Shown piece by piece: positions 16,518-26,638 of a stretch of 64,000 nt of DNA (positions are counted from its first letter, which is position 1; each line of letters opens with the position of its first letter). The translations under genes and the position numbers were made by a program. Under the pieces are notes generated by a model. It saw nothing but the letters and a program-made list of their open reading frames with translations. It had not been told where the DNA came from and did no database searches. Source of the stretch: Sandaracinus amylolyticus (GTDB taxonomy: Bacteria; Myxococcota_A; Polyangia; Polyangiales; Sandaracinaceae). The stretch covers positions 9,176,001 through 9,240,000 of the forward strand of contig NZ_CP070225.1 of assembly GCF_021631985.1 (NCBI RefSeq). The letters run 5' to 3'.

Positions 16518-18248
16518 TCAGATCGGGCCGCCACCACCCTGCGCGGGAACGACCATGAAGACCTCGCGGCTGTCGACGACGCTGCGCGCGCGCCCGAGCG
16601 TCCGGATGGTCGCGCGGAACACCTGCGCGGTCGCGCCGCCGGGCTGGAAGTCGTTGTAGAAGTCGGCCTCGAACACGACGCGCGTGTCGGGCGCGACGTT
16701 GTAGAAGGTCGTCTCGTCGTGGCGGTCGTAGCCGGTGGGGGCGTTGGGGATGCCCCGGTTCGGGCGGATCGCCTTGATGAAGTCGGTCGTGTCGAAGCCC
16801 GCCGGCAGGCGCGTCTCGGTCGCGTCGGGCACGGTGTCGGTCGTGATGTCCTGGCGGCTCGATCCGATGATCTCGGTGAGCGCCTGCACGACCAGGTTCG
16901 AGGTCTCGCTCTGCTCGCCCTCGAACACCAGCGGCGTGGTGCCGTCGCCGCGGAACGAGCGGGTCGCGGTCGCGAGCGTGCGGTACTGGTCGGTGCCGTT
17001 CTGCGCGCCGACCGACACACCGACGAAGATCGCGCCCCGCGCGTTGAGCGCGCTGACGAGCTGATCGAAGAGCGGCACCGCGCCGACGCTCGGGTAGTAG
17101 TTCCCCTGGCCGGGGCCGTTGTTCATCGTCGCGTCGGACATCAGCACGATGATCGGCACGCGCCCCTCGACGAAGCATCCCCAGCCGTACGGCCGCGGGT
17201 CGTCGGGACCGACGCCGGGGCAGTCGACGAGCGTGTTCACCATGCGCGTCGGGGTCTTCGGCGGGTTCGGGTGCGCCGGTCCGTTCGTCGGCGTGGAGCT
17301 GCCGCCCTGGTAGCGGGCGAACGCGGTCCCCTCGATCAGCGCGTACATCGCCGGGACCTGCGACTCGGGCTCGAGGCCGCCCGAGTGGGCTCGCAGGTTC
17401 GACGTCGCCGCCTGCGCGACCGACGGGTCGGGGCTCAGGTTGCTGAAGATCGTGAGCGCTCCGACGTAGTTGTCGCCGCCCTCCGCGAAGTCGCCGTGCG
17501 CCGCCATCGCGTAGCGCGCGTCACCGTCGGCGCCGAGCGCCGCGTCGATCCCCGGGATGATCGTGCTCGAGAGCTCGCTCTGGACGTCGCTGATCGTGCC
17601 GCTCATCGAGCCCGTCGTGTCGACGAGGAACACGACGTCGGCCGAGCGCAGGCGCGTCTGGAACTCGAACTCGCGGCGCGGGTGCTCGCCCTCGGGCCCC
17701 GTCGGCGGGTGGTAGGGCACCGTCACGTAGAGCGTCCCCTCGGGCGGCACGCTCGAGCCGTCGGTCGGGCTCGAGCCCGCCGCGGTCTCGGTGAGGTCGT
17801 CGATGCCGTCGCCGTCGGAGTCGGGGCGCGTCGCGTCGGTGCCGGCCATGCGCTCTTCGCGGTCGGTCAGACCGTCGTTGTCGCTGTCGGTGTCGAACGC
17901 GTTCGGGATGCCGTCGAGGTCCGAGTCGGTCGGCGCGCAGACGTTGCCGCTCGTCGTCTCCGCCGAGTCGAGAATCCCGTCGCCGTCCGAGTCGTCGTCG
18001 AGGTGATTCGACGTCCCGTCGCCGTCGGTGTCGCTCGTCGTGCCTTCACGCGCGTCGGCGATGTCATCGCCGTCGGTGTCGGTGTCGTCGTCGCACCCGC
18101 TGACGAAGCCGTCTGGCAGGCCGAGGCCGCCGCCGTCTCCGCGGCGGCCGCCGCCGCCGTTGTCGGGGCCGGATCGCCCTGGAGTGCACCCCGTTCCGAC
18201 CGCCCCCGCGAGCGCGAGCGCGGCTCCGATGATCAGCATCCTCCTCAT
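16518..18248 (-). CDS. VWA-domain lipoprotein with thrombospondin type-3 repeats (paralogue 1)
   Basis: A 576-aa protein starting at ATG 18248 with AAGGAG 6 nt upstream. The signal peptide carries the lipobox GAVGTGC (Cys21). Residues about 50-175 form an Asp-rich calcium-binding run of thrombospondin type-3-like repeats (DSDGDGIxD pattern). From about 205 there is a von Willebrand factor A domain with the MIDAS start VVFLVDTTGSMSG and later VPIIVLMSDATMNNG. The C-terminal 130 residues form a beta-rich domain (VVFEADFYNDFQPGG), shared with the neighbour. It is probably anchored in the outer membrane and binds a partner through metal. The gene is 67 bp downstream of a paralogue and likely cotranscribed with it. 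Confidence 0.85.
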   Translation of the reverse strand: MRRMLIIGAALALAGAVGTGCTPGRSGPDNGGGGRRGDGGGLGLPDGFVSGCDDDTDTDGDDIADAREGTTSDTDGDGTSNHLDDDSDGDGILDSAETTSGNVCAPTDSDLDGIPNAFDTDSDNDGLTDREERMAGTDATRPDSDGDGIDDLTETAAGSSPTDGSSVPPEGTLYVTVPYHPPTGPEGEHPRREFEFQTRLRSADVVFLVDTTGSMSGTISDVQSELSSTIIPGIDAALGADGDARYAMAAHGDFAEGGDNYVGALTIFSNLSPDPSVAQAATSNLRAHSGGLEPESQVPAMYALIEGTAFARYQGGSSTPTNGPAHPNPPKTPTRMVNTLVDCPGVGPDDPRPYGWGCFVEGRVPIIVLMSDATMNNGPGQGNYYPSVGAVPLFDQLVSALNARGAIFVGVSVGAQNGTDQYRTLATATRSFRGDGTTPLVFEGEQSETSNLVVQALTEIIGSSRQDITTDTVPDATETRLPAGFDTTDFIKAIRPNRGIPNAPTGYDRHDETTFYNVAPDTRVVFEADFYNDFQPGGATAQVFRATIRTLGRARSVVDSREVFMVVPAQGGGGPI

Positions 18249-18315
18249 CGCTCGCTCCTTTCGCTCGCCGTTCCCAGCACCGACTCCATGATCGCCTCCA
18301 CCTTCGGCGTGCCGG

Positions 18316-20268
18316 TCAACCCGGCCTGAAATCGTCGTTCGCGGGCACCACCACGTAGACCTGACGGGTGTCGAGGATCGCGGTGCCCTCGGCGCGCACG
18401 TCGACGAACGCGACGTGCACCTCCGAGCGCGCGCCGCCCGGGCGCGTCTCGTTCCGGAACGTGATGCGAAACGTGATCCGCGTGCCCGGGACCACGTCGA
18501 GGAAGCGCGCGTCGTCGAGCCCGCCGACCGCGTCCTCGTGCGCGACGCCCTCGGGCGCGCTCCAGCACGTGCTCGCGCCCGCGCGGCACGCCGGGACGCG
18601 CGCCCCGACGAACGCCCGCGCGTCGACGCCGGCCTCGTCGCCGGGGTCGTCACGCACCACCGTGTCGACGTCGACGGGGACTCGGGTCGCCAGCCGCTCG
18701 ACCGCCGACGCGACCGTCGTGGCGAAGGTGGCCAGATCGGCGGATCCCGGCAGGTCGTACACCAGCGGGCGCCCCTCGACGTCGACCGAGCCCGTCGCCT
18801 CGGCGGTCCGTCGCAAGAAGAAGCAGGGTGCGTACCCCGATGCGTCGGGCGTCGTCTCGCACGCGACCGTCGACGTGTTCACGCCGATCAGCTTCGCGCT
18901 CCGTGCGTTCATCGCGCCGATCGCCGCGTCCCAGCTCGCCGGCGCGGGCGTGACCGCGTCGTAGGTGCCGCACGCGATCGACTCGCCCTCCGGCCCGTTG
19001 CGCGCGCAGGTGTCGGTGAAGAGCACGATCACCGGCAGCGACGCGTCGCGGAAGCAGGGCGCGCCCCACGTCGTCTCGAGGCAGTCGCCCGCGTAGCTCG
19101 GCATCGAATACGAGGTCTCGTCGCCATCGCTGCGGCGGTAGGTCCAGGTCTCGCGCTCGCCGGTCACGACGCGAAGCAGGGCCTCGGTCTGCGCCTCCGG
19201 CGGATCGCCGCCACCCGCGGCCTCCATCGCGACGAACGCATCGCGCAGCGCATCGGCGCCCCGCCGATCGCGCATCCCCATCGCGAGCCGCAGCGGCTCG
19301 TCGCCGATGCCGCCGTGTCCCGCGAACGGGAAGTCGCGCAGCTCGCCGCCGCCGAACCACGCCTCGGGGATCGTCCGCGTGATGCGATCGACGAGCCCGG
19401 TGTCGGTGGTCGCGATCGTCTCGCGCACCTGGGCGAGGGTCGGGCCCATCGACGCGGTGGTGTCGACCAGGAAGAACACGTCGGCGCGCCGGATCGAGGT
19501 GCCGAACTCGAGGTCGCGCGTCGTCGACTCACCCTGCGCGAGCACGACGTAGAAGTGCTGCGGCGGGATCGTGCACGACGCGCTGGTCGCGCATCCGCAG
19601 TCGACGCCCCCGGGGCAGTTCACGCCCTCGTACGCGCCCTCGACGAGATCGCTCTGGCCGTCGTCGTCGCTGTCGACGTCGCAGGGGTCGGTGCCGAGCG
19701 CGAGCTCCTCGCCGTCGGCGAGCCCGTCGTCGTCGCGATCGAGGTCCGCGTAGTCGGCGACGCCGTCGGGCGGGCTCTCGGCGGCACAGATCGCGGGAGG
19801 CGTCGCGACATCGCCGTCACCCGCCTCGTCGGCGTCGGGCACGCCGTCGTCGTCCGCGTCGAGGTCGCGGAAGTTCGGCTCGCCGTCGAGATCGGCGTCG
19901 CGGGCGCCCTCGTGCGCGTCGGCGATCGTGTCGCCGTCGCTGTCGAGATCGAGGAAGTCGGGCGTGCCGTCGCGGTCGGTGTCGATCGGCGCGGTGTCGC
20001 AGCGCGTGTCGCCCGCCTCGATCGCGTCCTCGACGTCGTCTCCGTCGGCGTCGCGATCGGCGCGGCTCTCCACGCCGTCGCCGTCGGGGTCGCCGTCCCC
20101 CTCGTCGAGATCGCCGATCCCATCGCCGTCGCGGTCGTCCCCGGGCCCGCAGGGCGACCATGCGTCGTCACCGCCGTCGCCGCCCGGGCTCGCCCCCCGC
20201 GTACACCCCGTCCCGCCGACCAGGCTGGCCGCGAGCGAGATGACTGCGAGCTGACGACTCCAAGCCAT
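18316..20268 (-). CDS. VWA-domain lipoprotein with thrombospondin type-3 repeats (paralogue 2)
   Basis: A 650-aa protein with the same architecture as its downstream neighbour. It has a signal peptide with lipobox LVGGTGC and about 190 residues of TSP3-type Asp repeats (DRDGDGIGD, DTDRDGTPDFLD). The VWA domain opens at VFFLVDTTASMGP near residue 264, with SLPVIVLFTDTCARNG further on. The beta-rich C-terminal domain contains TRITFRITFRNETRPGG. The MIDAS core reads DTTAS rather than the usual DxSxS, conservative at the metal-contact positions. The ATG at 20268 gives the compact signal peptide; an upstream in-frame ATG would add about 38 residues with a second hydrophobic stretch and is less likely. 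The two genes arose by tandem duplication (inference from shared domain order). The function is unknown, possibly adhesion or motility-surface related. Confidence 0.85.
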   Translation of the reverse strand: MAWSRQLAVISLAASLVGGTGCTRGASPGGDGGDDAWSPCGPGDDRDGDGIGDLDEGDGDPDGDGVESRADRDADGDDVEDAIEAGDTRCDTAPIDTDRDGTPDFLDLDSDGDTIADAHEGARDADLDGEPNFRDLDADDDGVPDADEAGDGDVATPPAICAAESPPDGVADYADLDRDDDGLADGEELALGTDPCDVDSDDDGQSDLVEGAYEGVNCPGGVDCGCATSASCTIPPQHFYVVLAQGESTTRDLEFGTSIRRADVFFLVDTTASMGPTLAQVRETIATTDTGLVDRITRTIPEAWFGGGELRDFPFAGHGGIGDEPLRLAMGMRDRRGADALRDAFVAMEAAGGGDPPEAQTEALLRVVTGERETWTYRRSDGDETSYSMPSYAGDCLETTWGAPCFRDASLPVIVLFTDTCARNGPEGESIACGTYDAVTPAPASWDAAIGAMNARSAKLIGVNTSTVACETTPDASGYAPCFFLRRTAEATGSVDVEGRPLVYDLPGSADLATFATTVASAVERLATRVPVDVDTVVRDDPGDEAGVDARAFVGARVPACRAGASTCWSAPEGVAHEDAVGGLDDARFLDVVPGTRITFRITFRNETRPGGARSEVHVAFVDVRAEGTAILDTRQVYVVVPANDDFRPG

Positions 20269-20702
20269 TCGATCACTCCGTGCGGCGAGCGAGCGGAGAG
20301 CGATCAACCAGGTTGAGAAAAACATCAGTGCGCCGACGAGCGACACCGACGCCCCCGCGCACAGGGAAGGAATCAGCATAGGTGGCGTACCGCGAGCATC
20401 GCAAGACAAGCGGTCCGCTCGGGGGCGTGCGCCCCCGAACGAGATCGGATTCGCGCAGCAGTGCACGAAGCGTGCGCGAATTCCTCGACGCTCTCGCGGC
20501 ATCGTCGATCCGCGATGTGAAGGGTGCGAACGTTGACAGGCGTCAGGAGTTGGCCTAACACCGGCCGCGTTCGACCAGGCTAGATCCGCCCGCCGTCGTG
20601 AGGACGGGCGATCCGGGGGCGACCCCAGACGTCCGAGCCCGAGAGCGGAATTTCCCGGGAGAGCGCGCCCGCCCGAGGCGGGCGCCATACGGAGGATCGG
20701 AG
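20269..20702. other. Divergent intergenic region between VWA lipoprotein and Pal-like genes
   Basis: This 434-bp gap holds no convincing gene. It contains the plus-strand promoter at 20533-20560. Nearer the Pal start is a perfect 9-bp hairpin with a CGA loop at 20665-20685, immediately upstream of the GGAGG of the Pal-like gene. No clear minus-strand promoter was found for the VWA operon. Confidence 0.6.
20533..20561 (+). promoter_or_regulatory. Sigma-70-type promoter for the Pal-like lipoprotein gene
   Basis: TTGACA at 20533-20538 and TAACAC at 20556-20561 (17-bp spacing; CTAACA with 16 bp is the alternative). The -35 is perfect. It predicts a 5' leader of about 135 nt that includes the 20665-20685 hairpin. 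Confidence 0.6.
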
Positions 20703-21362
20703 ATGAAGATGCTGCATCGGGGGCTCACCGTCGCGACGGGCGCCTTGTTCGCGTTGATCGGTGGGGCTGCCGTGGTGGGCTGTGGCCCAAGCTACCCGAA
20801 CTGCGACAACGACGAGCAGTGCCACGAAGGCGAGTTCTGCGTGAACGGTCGCTGCCAGGACTGCCGTGACGACAGCCACTGCCCGCGTGGGCAGCAGTGC
20901 GACGAAGGCGCTTGTGCGCCGATCCCGGGCTGGTGCGACACCGACGCGCAGTGCCCCGCGGACCAGGAGTGCGTCAACAACCGCTGCCAGCCGCGTCCGG
21001 TCGTCAGCGAGGCGCAGCCCGAGCCGGAGCCCGGCCCCTGCCAGCTCACGCCGGTCTACTTCGCGTTCGACGACAGCACGCTCGACGAGACGGCGCGCAA
21101 CGCGCTGCAGACGAACGTCAGCTGCATGACCGAGCGGAACATCCAGAACGTGATGATCACCGGCATGACCGATCCGCGCGGCACCGAGGAGTACAACATG
21201 GCGCTCGGCGATCGCCGTGCGCGCTCCACGCGTGACCACCTGCAGCGCCTCGGCGTCGAGCGCCGTCGCATGCAGACGCGCTCGGTGGGCGAGGAGCAGG
21301 CGACCGGCTACGACGAGGGTAGCTGGGGCCGCGACCGCCGCGCCGAGCTCGGCGAGCGCTGA
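20703..21362 (+). CDS. pal: Pal-like OmpA-family lipoprotein with Cys-rich stalk
   Basis: A 219-aa lipoprotein. The ATG at 20703 is preceded by GGAGG. The signal peptide ends in the lipobox AAVVGC (Cys27). Residues about 30-100 are three short Cys-rich modules (CDNDEQCHEGEFCVNGRC type), which ordinary Pal proteins do not have. Residues about 115-219 form an OmpA C-terminal peptidoglycan-binding domain: VYFAFDDSTLDETA, then MITGMTDPRGTEEYNMALGDRRA, where the Asp and Arg are the usual diaminopimelate contacts. It probably anchors the outer membrane to peptidoglycan. A CpoB-like gene follows 20 bp later, supporting a Tol-Pal connection, although tolA/B/Q/R are not in the window. Confidence 0.85.
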   Translation: MKMLHRGLTVATGALFALIGGAAVVGCGPSYPNCDNDEQCHEGEFCVNGRCQDCRDDSHCPRGQQCDEGACAPIPGWCDTDAQCPADQECVNNRCQPRPVVSEAQPEPEPGPCQLTPVYFAFDDSTLDETARNALQTNVSCMTERNIQNVMITGMTDPRGTEEYNMALGDRRARSTRDHLQRLGVERRRMQTRSVGEEQATGYDEGSWGRDRRAELGER

Positions 21363-21382
21363 TTCCGACGCGCTCTCGCACG

Positions 21383-22240
21383 ATGCACCAGCGAGCGAGA
21401 AGACTGCCCGCGCTGAGGCCGACCCTGATCGGGGTGGGCCTCGCCGCGGGCAGCGCGCTTCTGAGCGCGTGCTGGGCGACCACCGAGCGCTTCGATCGGC
21501 TCGCGGCGCGGGTCGAGTCGCTGGAGACGCGATCGGCCGCCCTCGAGACCGACGTGGGCTCGCAGGTCGAGCACGCGAAGACGAAGGTCGCGGAGCTGGA
21601 GCAGGTGCTCGAGCGGGCGACCCAGGTCGTCACGCGTGCGAGCGCCGACACCGGCGCGCAGGTCGAGGCGCTGCAGGAGCAGATCGCGCGTCAGGAAGGC
21701 GCGATCGCCGAGCTCCAGCACGAGCTGTCGCGGGTCCAGGAACAGTTCCGCGAGCAGCAGACCGACTACGAGAACCGGATGAAGAAGCTGGCGCGACGCG
21801 CCGGCATCGACATGCCGCTCGAAGAGACGGAGATCCCCGCGGATCGCGAGCAGCACTGGCAGGCAGCGCTGCGGGCGGTGGAGGCGCGCGACTTCTCGAC
21901 GGCGCGAGCGCTCTATCGCGCGTACGTCACGCGCTACCACGACGACGCGAGGGCCGACGACGCGCAGCTCGCGATCGGTCGCTCGTACCTGACCGAAGAT
22001 CGCCCCGCGACCGCGCTCGGAGAGCTGCGCCGCGTGATCAGCGACTTCCAGCAGGGCGACGCGGTCCCCGCCGCGCTGCTCGCGATGGGCGACGCGTTCT
22101 ATCGCCTGCACGCGTGCGGCGAGGCGCGCACCGCGCTCGACACGCTGATCCGCGCCCATCCCCGCAGCCCGCAGGCCGCGGAAGCGCGGACGAAGCTACG
22201 CGAGATCCAGCGCGCACCGAGCGGCTACTGCACGTCCTGA
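21383..22240 (+). CDS. cpoB: CpoB/YbgF-like tol-pal coordinator lipoprotein
   Basis: A 285-aa protein. The N-terminal signal has a lipobox-like SALLSAC (Cys30). Residues about 35-140 form a long heptad-rich coiled coil (RLAARVESLETRSAALETD), and residues about 150-280 contain tetratricopeptide repeats, for example HWQAALRAVEARDFSTARALY and DDAQLAIGRSYL. This coiled-coil plus TPR layout is that of CpoB, which coordinates peptidoglycan synthesis with Tol-driven outer membrane constriction in E. coli. Classical CpoB is periplasmic and soluble; a lipobox here suggests membrane anchoring. The gene sits 20 bp after the Pal-like gene in what looks like a two-gene operon. Confidence 0.8.
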   Translation: MHQRARRLPALRPTLIGVGLAAGSALLSACWATTERFDRLAARVESLETRSAALETDVGSQVEHAKTKVAELEQVLERATQVVTRASADTGAQVEALQEQIARQEGAIAELQHELSRVQEQFREQQTDYENRMKKLARRAGIDMPLEETEIPADREQHWQAALRAVEARDFSTARALYRAYVTRYHDDARADDAQLAIGRSYLTEDRPATALGELRRVISDFQQGDAVPAALLAMGDAFYRLHACGEARTALDTLIRAHPRSPQAAEARTKLREIQRAPSGYCTS

Positions 22241-22288
22241 GCGGGGCGCGCCGCTCGTCTCGCCGAGCTCGTCCGACCCAACCGGGCC

Positions 22289-22888
22289 TTACTGCAGCGC
22301 CGCCGCGTCCCGCATCAACGCATCGAGCCCGTCCTGATCGGTCGGGTACAACCCGCGCAGCATCCCGTCGCGATCGACGAGCATCAGATCGCCGCTGTGC
22401 AGGATGTCGTAGCCGCCCTCGACCTCGCGGCGCGCACCGATCGGACGGCGGAAGCCCTCCTCGATCGTCCGGCGCACCCGCTGCGGCTCGCCGGTGAGGA
22501 ACGACCAGCTCCGTAGATCCGCGCGGTACTGCTCGGCGTACGCGCGCATCCGCTCCGGCGTGTCGGTCTCGGGATCGACGGTGATCGTCACCAGGCGCAC
22601 CGCGTCGCCCCGCTCCGCGAGGCGACGCTGCAGGTTCGCCATCTGGCTCGTCAGCATCGGACAGATCGACGTGCAGCTCGTGAACGCGAACCCCGCGATC
22701 CACACCTGCCCGCGCAGCTGCTCGCTGCCGAACGCGCGCCCGTCCTGATCGACGAGCTCGAACGGCGCGATCGGCATCAGCACCTCGGGCTCGCTCGACG
22801 GCCGCGACCGCACGAACAGCGCGATCGCCATCGCCGCGACCAGCGCCCATCCGACGCCGCCGACGATCAGCCGCGTCCTCCGCGTCAC
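22289..22888 (-). CDS. SCO1/SenC copper chaperone
   Basis: A 199-aa membrane-anchored thioredoxin-fold protein that delivers copper to the CuA site of cytochrome c oxidase. An N-terminal transmembrane helix (about 8-26) is followed by the thioredoxin-like domain with the copper-binding CxxxCP motif at Cys72-Cys76 (FTSCTSICPM). The distal conserved histidine is His164 (YDILHSGDLMLVD). All three copper ligands of the SCO family are present. It starts 9 bp after the ctaB stop codon on the same strand, so the two form an oxidase-assembly operon driven by the promoter upstream of ctaB. Confidence 0.92.
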   Translation of the reverse strand: MTRRTRLIVGGVGWALVAAMAIALFVRSRPSSEPEVLMPIAPFELVDQDGRAFGSEQLRGQVWIAGFAFTSCTSICPMLTSQMANLQRRLAERGDAVRLVTITVDPETDTPERMRAYAEQYRADLRSWSFLTGEPQRVRRTIEEGFRRPIGARREVEGGYDILHSGDLMLVDRDGMLRGLYPTDQDGLDALMRDAAALQ

Positions 22889-22897
22889 GTTCGCCTC

Positions 22898-23818
22898 TCA
22901 GCGCGCGGCGACGTCGATCGCGAGCGCGGCGAAGAGCAGCGGCAGGTACACCAGCGACGCGAAGAACACCGCGCGCGCCCACCGATGCGACGCCTCGCGA
23001 TCCTGCTCCGCGATGCGCAGCCCGCGGATGCACATCACCGCGAACACCACGCCGGCGAGGCCCACCACCGCCAGGTAGATCGTGCCCGCGATGCCGAGCG
23101 GCACGAGCATCAGGCTCACCGGCACCAGCGCGCCCGCGTACATCGCCGCGTGCAGCTTCGTCCGCGACACGCCGCGCACCGCCGGCATCACCTTGATCCC
23201 GGCGCGCGTGTACTCGCCCTGGCGGAACATCGCGATCGCGAGGAAGTGCGGGAGCTGCCAGAGGAACAGGATGCCGAAGAGCACGATGCCGGGCGCCTCG
23301 AGCGACCCGGTCGCCGCGGTCCAGCCCATCAGCGGCGGCATCGCGCCGGGCACCGAGCCGACCAGCAGCGCCGCGGGGCTGACCTGCTTCATCGGCGTGT
23401 AGATCCACACGTACGAGACCAGCGCGATCGCCGCGAGCAGCCCGGTCAGCGGGTTCACCGCGAGCGCGAGCAGCGGCACCGAGAACGCACCGAGCGCCAG
23501 GCCGAAGCGCAGCGCGACGTGCGGCGCCATGCGCCCCGCTGGCAGCGGGCGACGCTTGGTGCGCGCCATGTGCTTGTCGCTCTCGCGCTCCATCCAGCAG
23601 TTGAGCGCGTTCGCGCTCGACACGACGGCCGCGGTCCCGATCAGCGTCGCCGCGATCGCGAGGAACGTCATCCGACCGGGCGCGAGCCAGAGCCCCCCCG
23701 CGGTCGTGATGAGCACCATCAGCGTGATGCGCGGCTTCGTCAGCGCGACGAGATCACGGAGCAGCGAGCTGCGGCCCGTCGGATCGCTCGCACCAGCAGC
23801 ATCGTGCGTGGCTTGCAT
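22898..23818 (-). CDS. ctaB: Protoheme IX farnesyltransferase (heme O synthase)
   Basis: A 306-aa polytopic prenyltransferase of the UbiA superfamily that adds a farnesyl group to heme B for heme-copper oxidases. About nine hydrophobic helices are visible. The first catalytic loop is at about 70-97 (NALNCWMERESDKHM...RTKRRPLPAGR), which carries the polar residues replacing the usual NDxxD-type box and the family mark RTxxRPLP. A second family mark is YTPMKQVSPAALLVGSVPGA with GAMPPLMGW. The N-terminus before LRDLVALTKPRITLM is about 20 residues, normal for the family. It is first in the ctaB-SCO operon. Confidence 0.94.
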   Translation of the reverse strand: MQATHDAAGASDPTGRSSLLRDLVALTKPRITLMVLITTAGGLWLAPGRMTFLAIAATLIGTAAVVSSANALNCWMERESDKHMARTKRRPLPAGRMAPHVALRFGLALGAFSVPLLALAVNPLTGLLAAIALVSYVWIYTPMKQVSPAALLVGSVPGAMPPLMGWTAATGSLEAPGIVLFGILFLWQLPHFLAIAMFRQGEYTRAGIKVMPAVRGVSRTKLHAAMYAGALVPVSLMLVPLGIAGTIYLAVVGLAGVVFAVMCIRGLRIAEQDREASHRWARAVFFASLVYLPLLFAALAIDVAAR

Positions 23819-23870
23819 CGTTCGTCGGTGGAGCCCGTCGAGGCCGAGAAATCCGGCGCGAGGGCGCGCG

Positions 23871-23900
23871 TAGTTAGCAGCCAGCCCCGCGATCCGTCAA
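23871..23900 (-). promoter_or_regulatory. Sigma-70-type promoter of the ctaB-SCO operon
   Basis: On the minus strand, TTGACG (23900-23895) and TAACTA (23876-23871) are separated by 18 bp, about 50 bp upstream of the ctaB ATG. No other good match was seen in the 186-bp gap before the kinase gene. Confidence 0.6.
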
Positions 23901-24004
23901 CCGAAAGTGGGGGCGTTTCGCCGCGCCGACAAGAGCGCGCCGACCCCTGTTTTCCGCACCGCGTTCGCCGAGCAAAGCGCTCGACACGATCTCGACGCGC
24001 CGAG

Positions 24005-25312
<1,308 letters not shown>

Positions 25313-25372
25313 ACCACTCGCGAGCGAAAGGCGAGGACGAACCGGATCGTGCCGCGTGTAGACTCGCGCCGC

Positions 25373-26521
25373 GTGCCCGAGGCGACGCCGTTTCCCTTCG
25401 ATCGACTGCCCCGCGTCACGCGCTCCGAGGCGCGCGCGCTGCGGCGCTGCGCGCGACGGCTGCCCATCGCGCAGCTCGCGGAAGCGGCGGCATCGGCGAG
25501 CGAGTGGCTGGGCACGTCGCCCTCGTTCGAGCCGCTGCCGATCGAGGCGTGGGCGCCGGGGACGCTGGCGGCGGTCCTGATCGATCCACTGTGCGCGGTG
25601 ATCGCCGAGCCTGCGTCGCCGCTCGGGGCGCGGATCGCGATCGAGATCGAGCCGCGGGTCGCCGCGGCGATCGTCGAGCGGGTGCTCGGTGGCGGCGACG
25701 ACGCGCCGCCCCACCCCGGCGCGCTGACCGAGGCGGAGCGGGGCGTGCTCGCGTACGCGATCGCGCGCGCCCTCGGGCCGGCGGCGGCCGGTGCGCTGCG
25801 GATCGCGACCGTGGTGACGACGCCCGAGGCAGTGCTGCTCGCGCTCGGCGATCGCGGGGGCGTCTGTTGGCCGCTGCGGGCGCGGCTCGCGGGGCACGCC
25901 GGGATCGTGCGGGTGTGGATCCCCGACGCGTTCCTCGCGCGCACCGAGCTCGCCTCGGCACCGGCTCCCCACGCTGCCGCGCTCGGCGCGCTCGACGCGA
26001 CGATCGTGATCGAGGGCGGCCGCGCGAGCCTGGGCGCCCGCGACGTCGTGGGCCTGGCCGAGGGCGACGTGGTCATCCTCGACGACGCGAGCGCGGTCCC
26101 GAGCGCGAGCGGGCTCGCGGGCGAGGTGATCGCGCGGGTGCGACGCGGCGCGACGCGCTGGCGCTGCGTGCTCGAGGGCGCGGGAGGAGATGCGACGAGG
26201 GTCGTCGTGCGCGCGATCGAGCCGCACCCGCCGGTCGGCCGTCGCCGCGAGGAGGAGATCGAGATGGCGCAGGAGGAAGGCGGCGCGACGTCGCGGATGC
26301 TCGAGGCGGTGGGCGATGCGCCGGTGGAGCTCGTGGTCGAGCTGGCGCGCTTCGAGATGCCGCTCGCGGAGATCGCGGCGCTGCGCCCGGGCGAGGTGCT
26401 CGCGACCGGGCGGGCGCTCGGGGAGCGGGTGGTGCTGCGGGCGGGCGAGCGCACCATCGCGCTCGGCGAGCTGGTGGAGATCGAGGGCGAGATCGGCGTC
26501 CGGGTGCTCTCGCTGGGGTGA
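25373..26521 (+). CDS. sctQ: SctQ/FliN-type C-ring protein with SpoA domain
   Basis: A 382-aa protein. The C-terminal 70 residues (about 312-382) form a SpoA/FliMN_C domain, seen in [29 protein letters not shown] and [17 protein letters not shown]. That fold makes up the cytoplasmic sorting platform or rotor of type III secretion systems and flagella. The N-terminal 300 residues are weakly conserved, as in SctQ (YscQ/HrcQ). The length favours SctQ over the short FliN. Myxobacteria of this type are usually non-flagellate, which also favours a secretion role (inference). No other secretion gene is present in the window. The GTG at 25373 is a tentative start; GTG 25349 is possible and no strong ribosome-binding site is seen. 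Confidence 0.75.
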   Translation: MPEATPFPFDRLPRVTRSEARALRRCARRLPIAQLAEAAASASEWLGTSPSFEPLPIEAWAPGTLAAVLIDPLCAVIAEPASPLGARIAIEIEPRVAAAIVERVLGGGDDAPPHPGALTEAERGVLAYAIARALGPAAAGALRIATVVTTPEAVLLALGDRGGVCWPLRARLAGHAGIVRVWIPDAFLARTELASAPAPHAAALGALDATIVIEGGRASLGARDVVGLAEGDVVILDDASAVPSASGLAGEVIARVRRGATRWRCVLEGAGGDATRVVVRAIEPHPPVGRRREEEIEMAQEEGGATSRMLEAVGDAPVELVVELARFEMPLAEIAALRPGEVLATGRALGERVVLRAGERTIALGELVEIEGEIGVRVLSLG

Positions 26522-26558
26522 GCGAGGGCTGGCCGTAGCGCGGGCGCTACCCTCGCTC
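26520..26558. terminator. Bidirectional hairpin between convergent genes
   Basis: A bulged stem-loop directly after the SctQ-like stop: an outer 8-bp stem (GAGCGAGG/CCTCGCTC), a 7-nt bulge and an inner stem GTAGCG/CGCTAC. A second small hairpin (GGGGTTACCCC) follows near 26593. It lies between convergent transcription units and so probably ends both. There is no long U-tract. Confidence 0.55.
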
Positions 26559-26638
26559 TGCAAAGTGAGGAGTGGGTTTTGGGCCGGGGTTACCCCGACC
26601 CTGCACGGTTAGGATCGCCCTGCGTGCCCGCGGATGTA

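Noticed and set aside
18245-18289. A 14-codon leader peptide (MESVLGTASERSER) whose stop overlaps the ATG of VWA paralogue 1
   Set aside because: No ribosome-binding site and no regulatory residues; the ATGA overlap can occur by chance.
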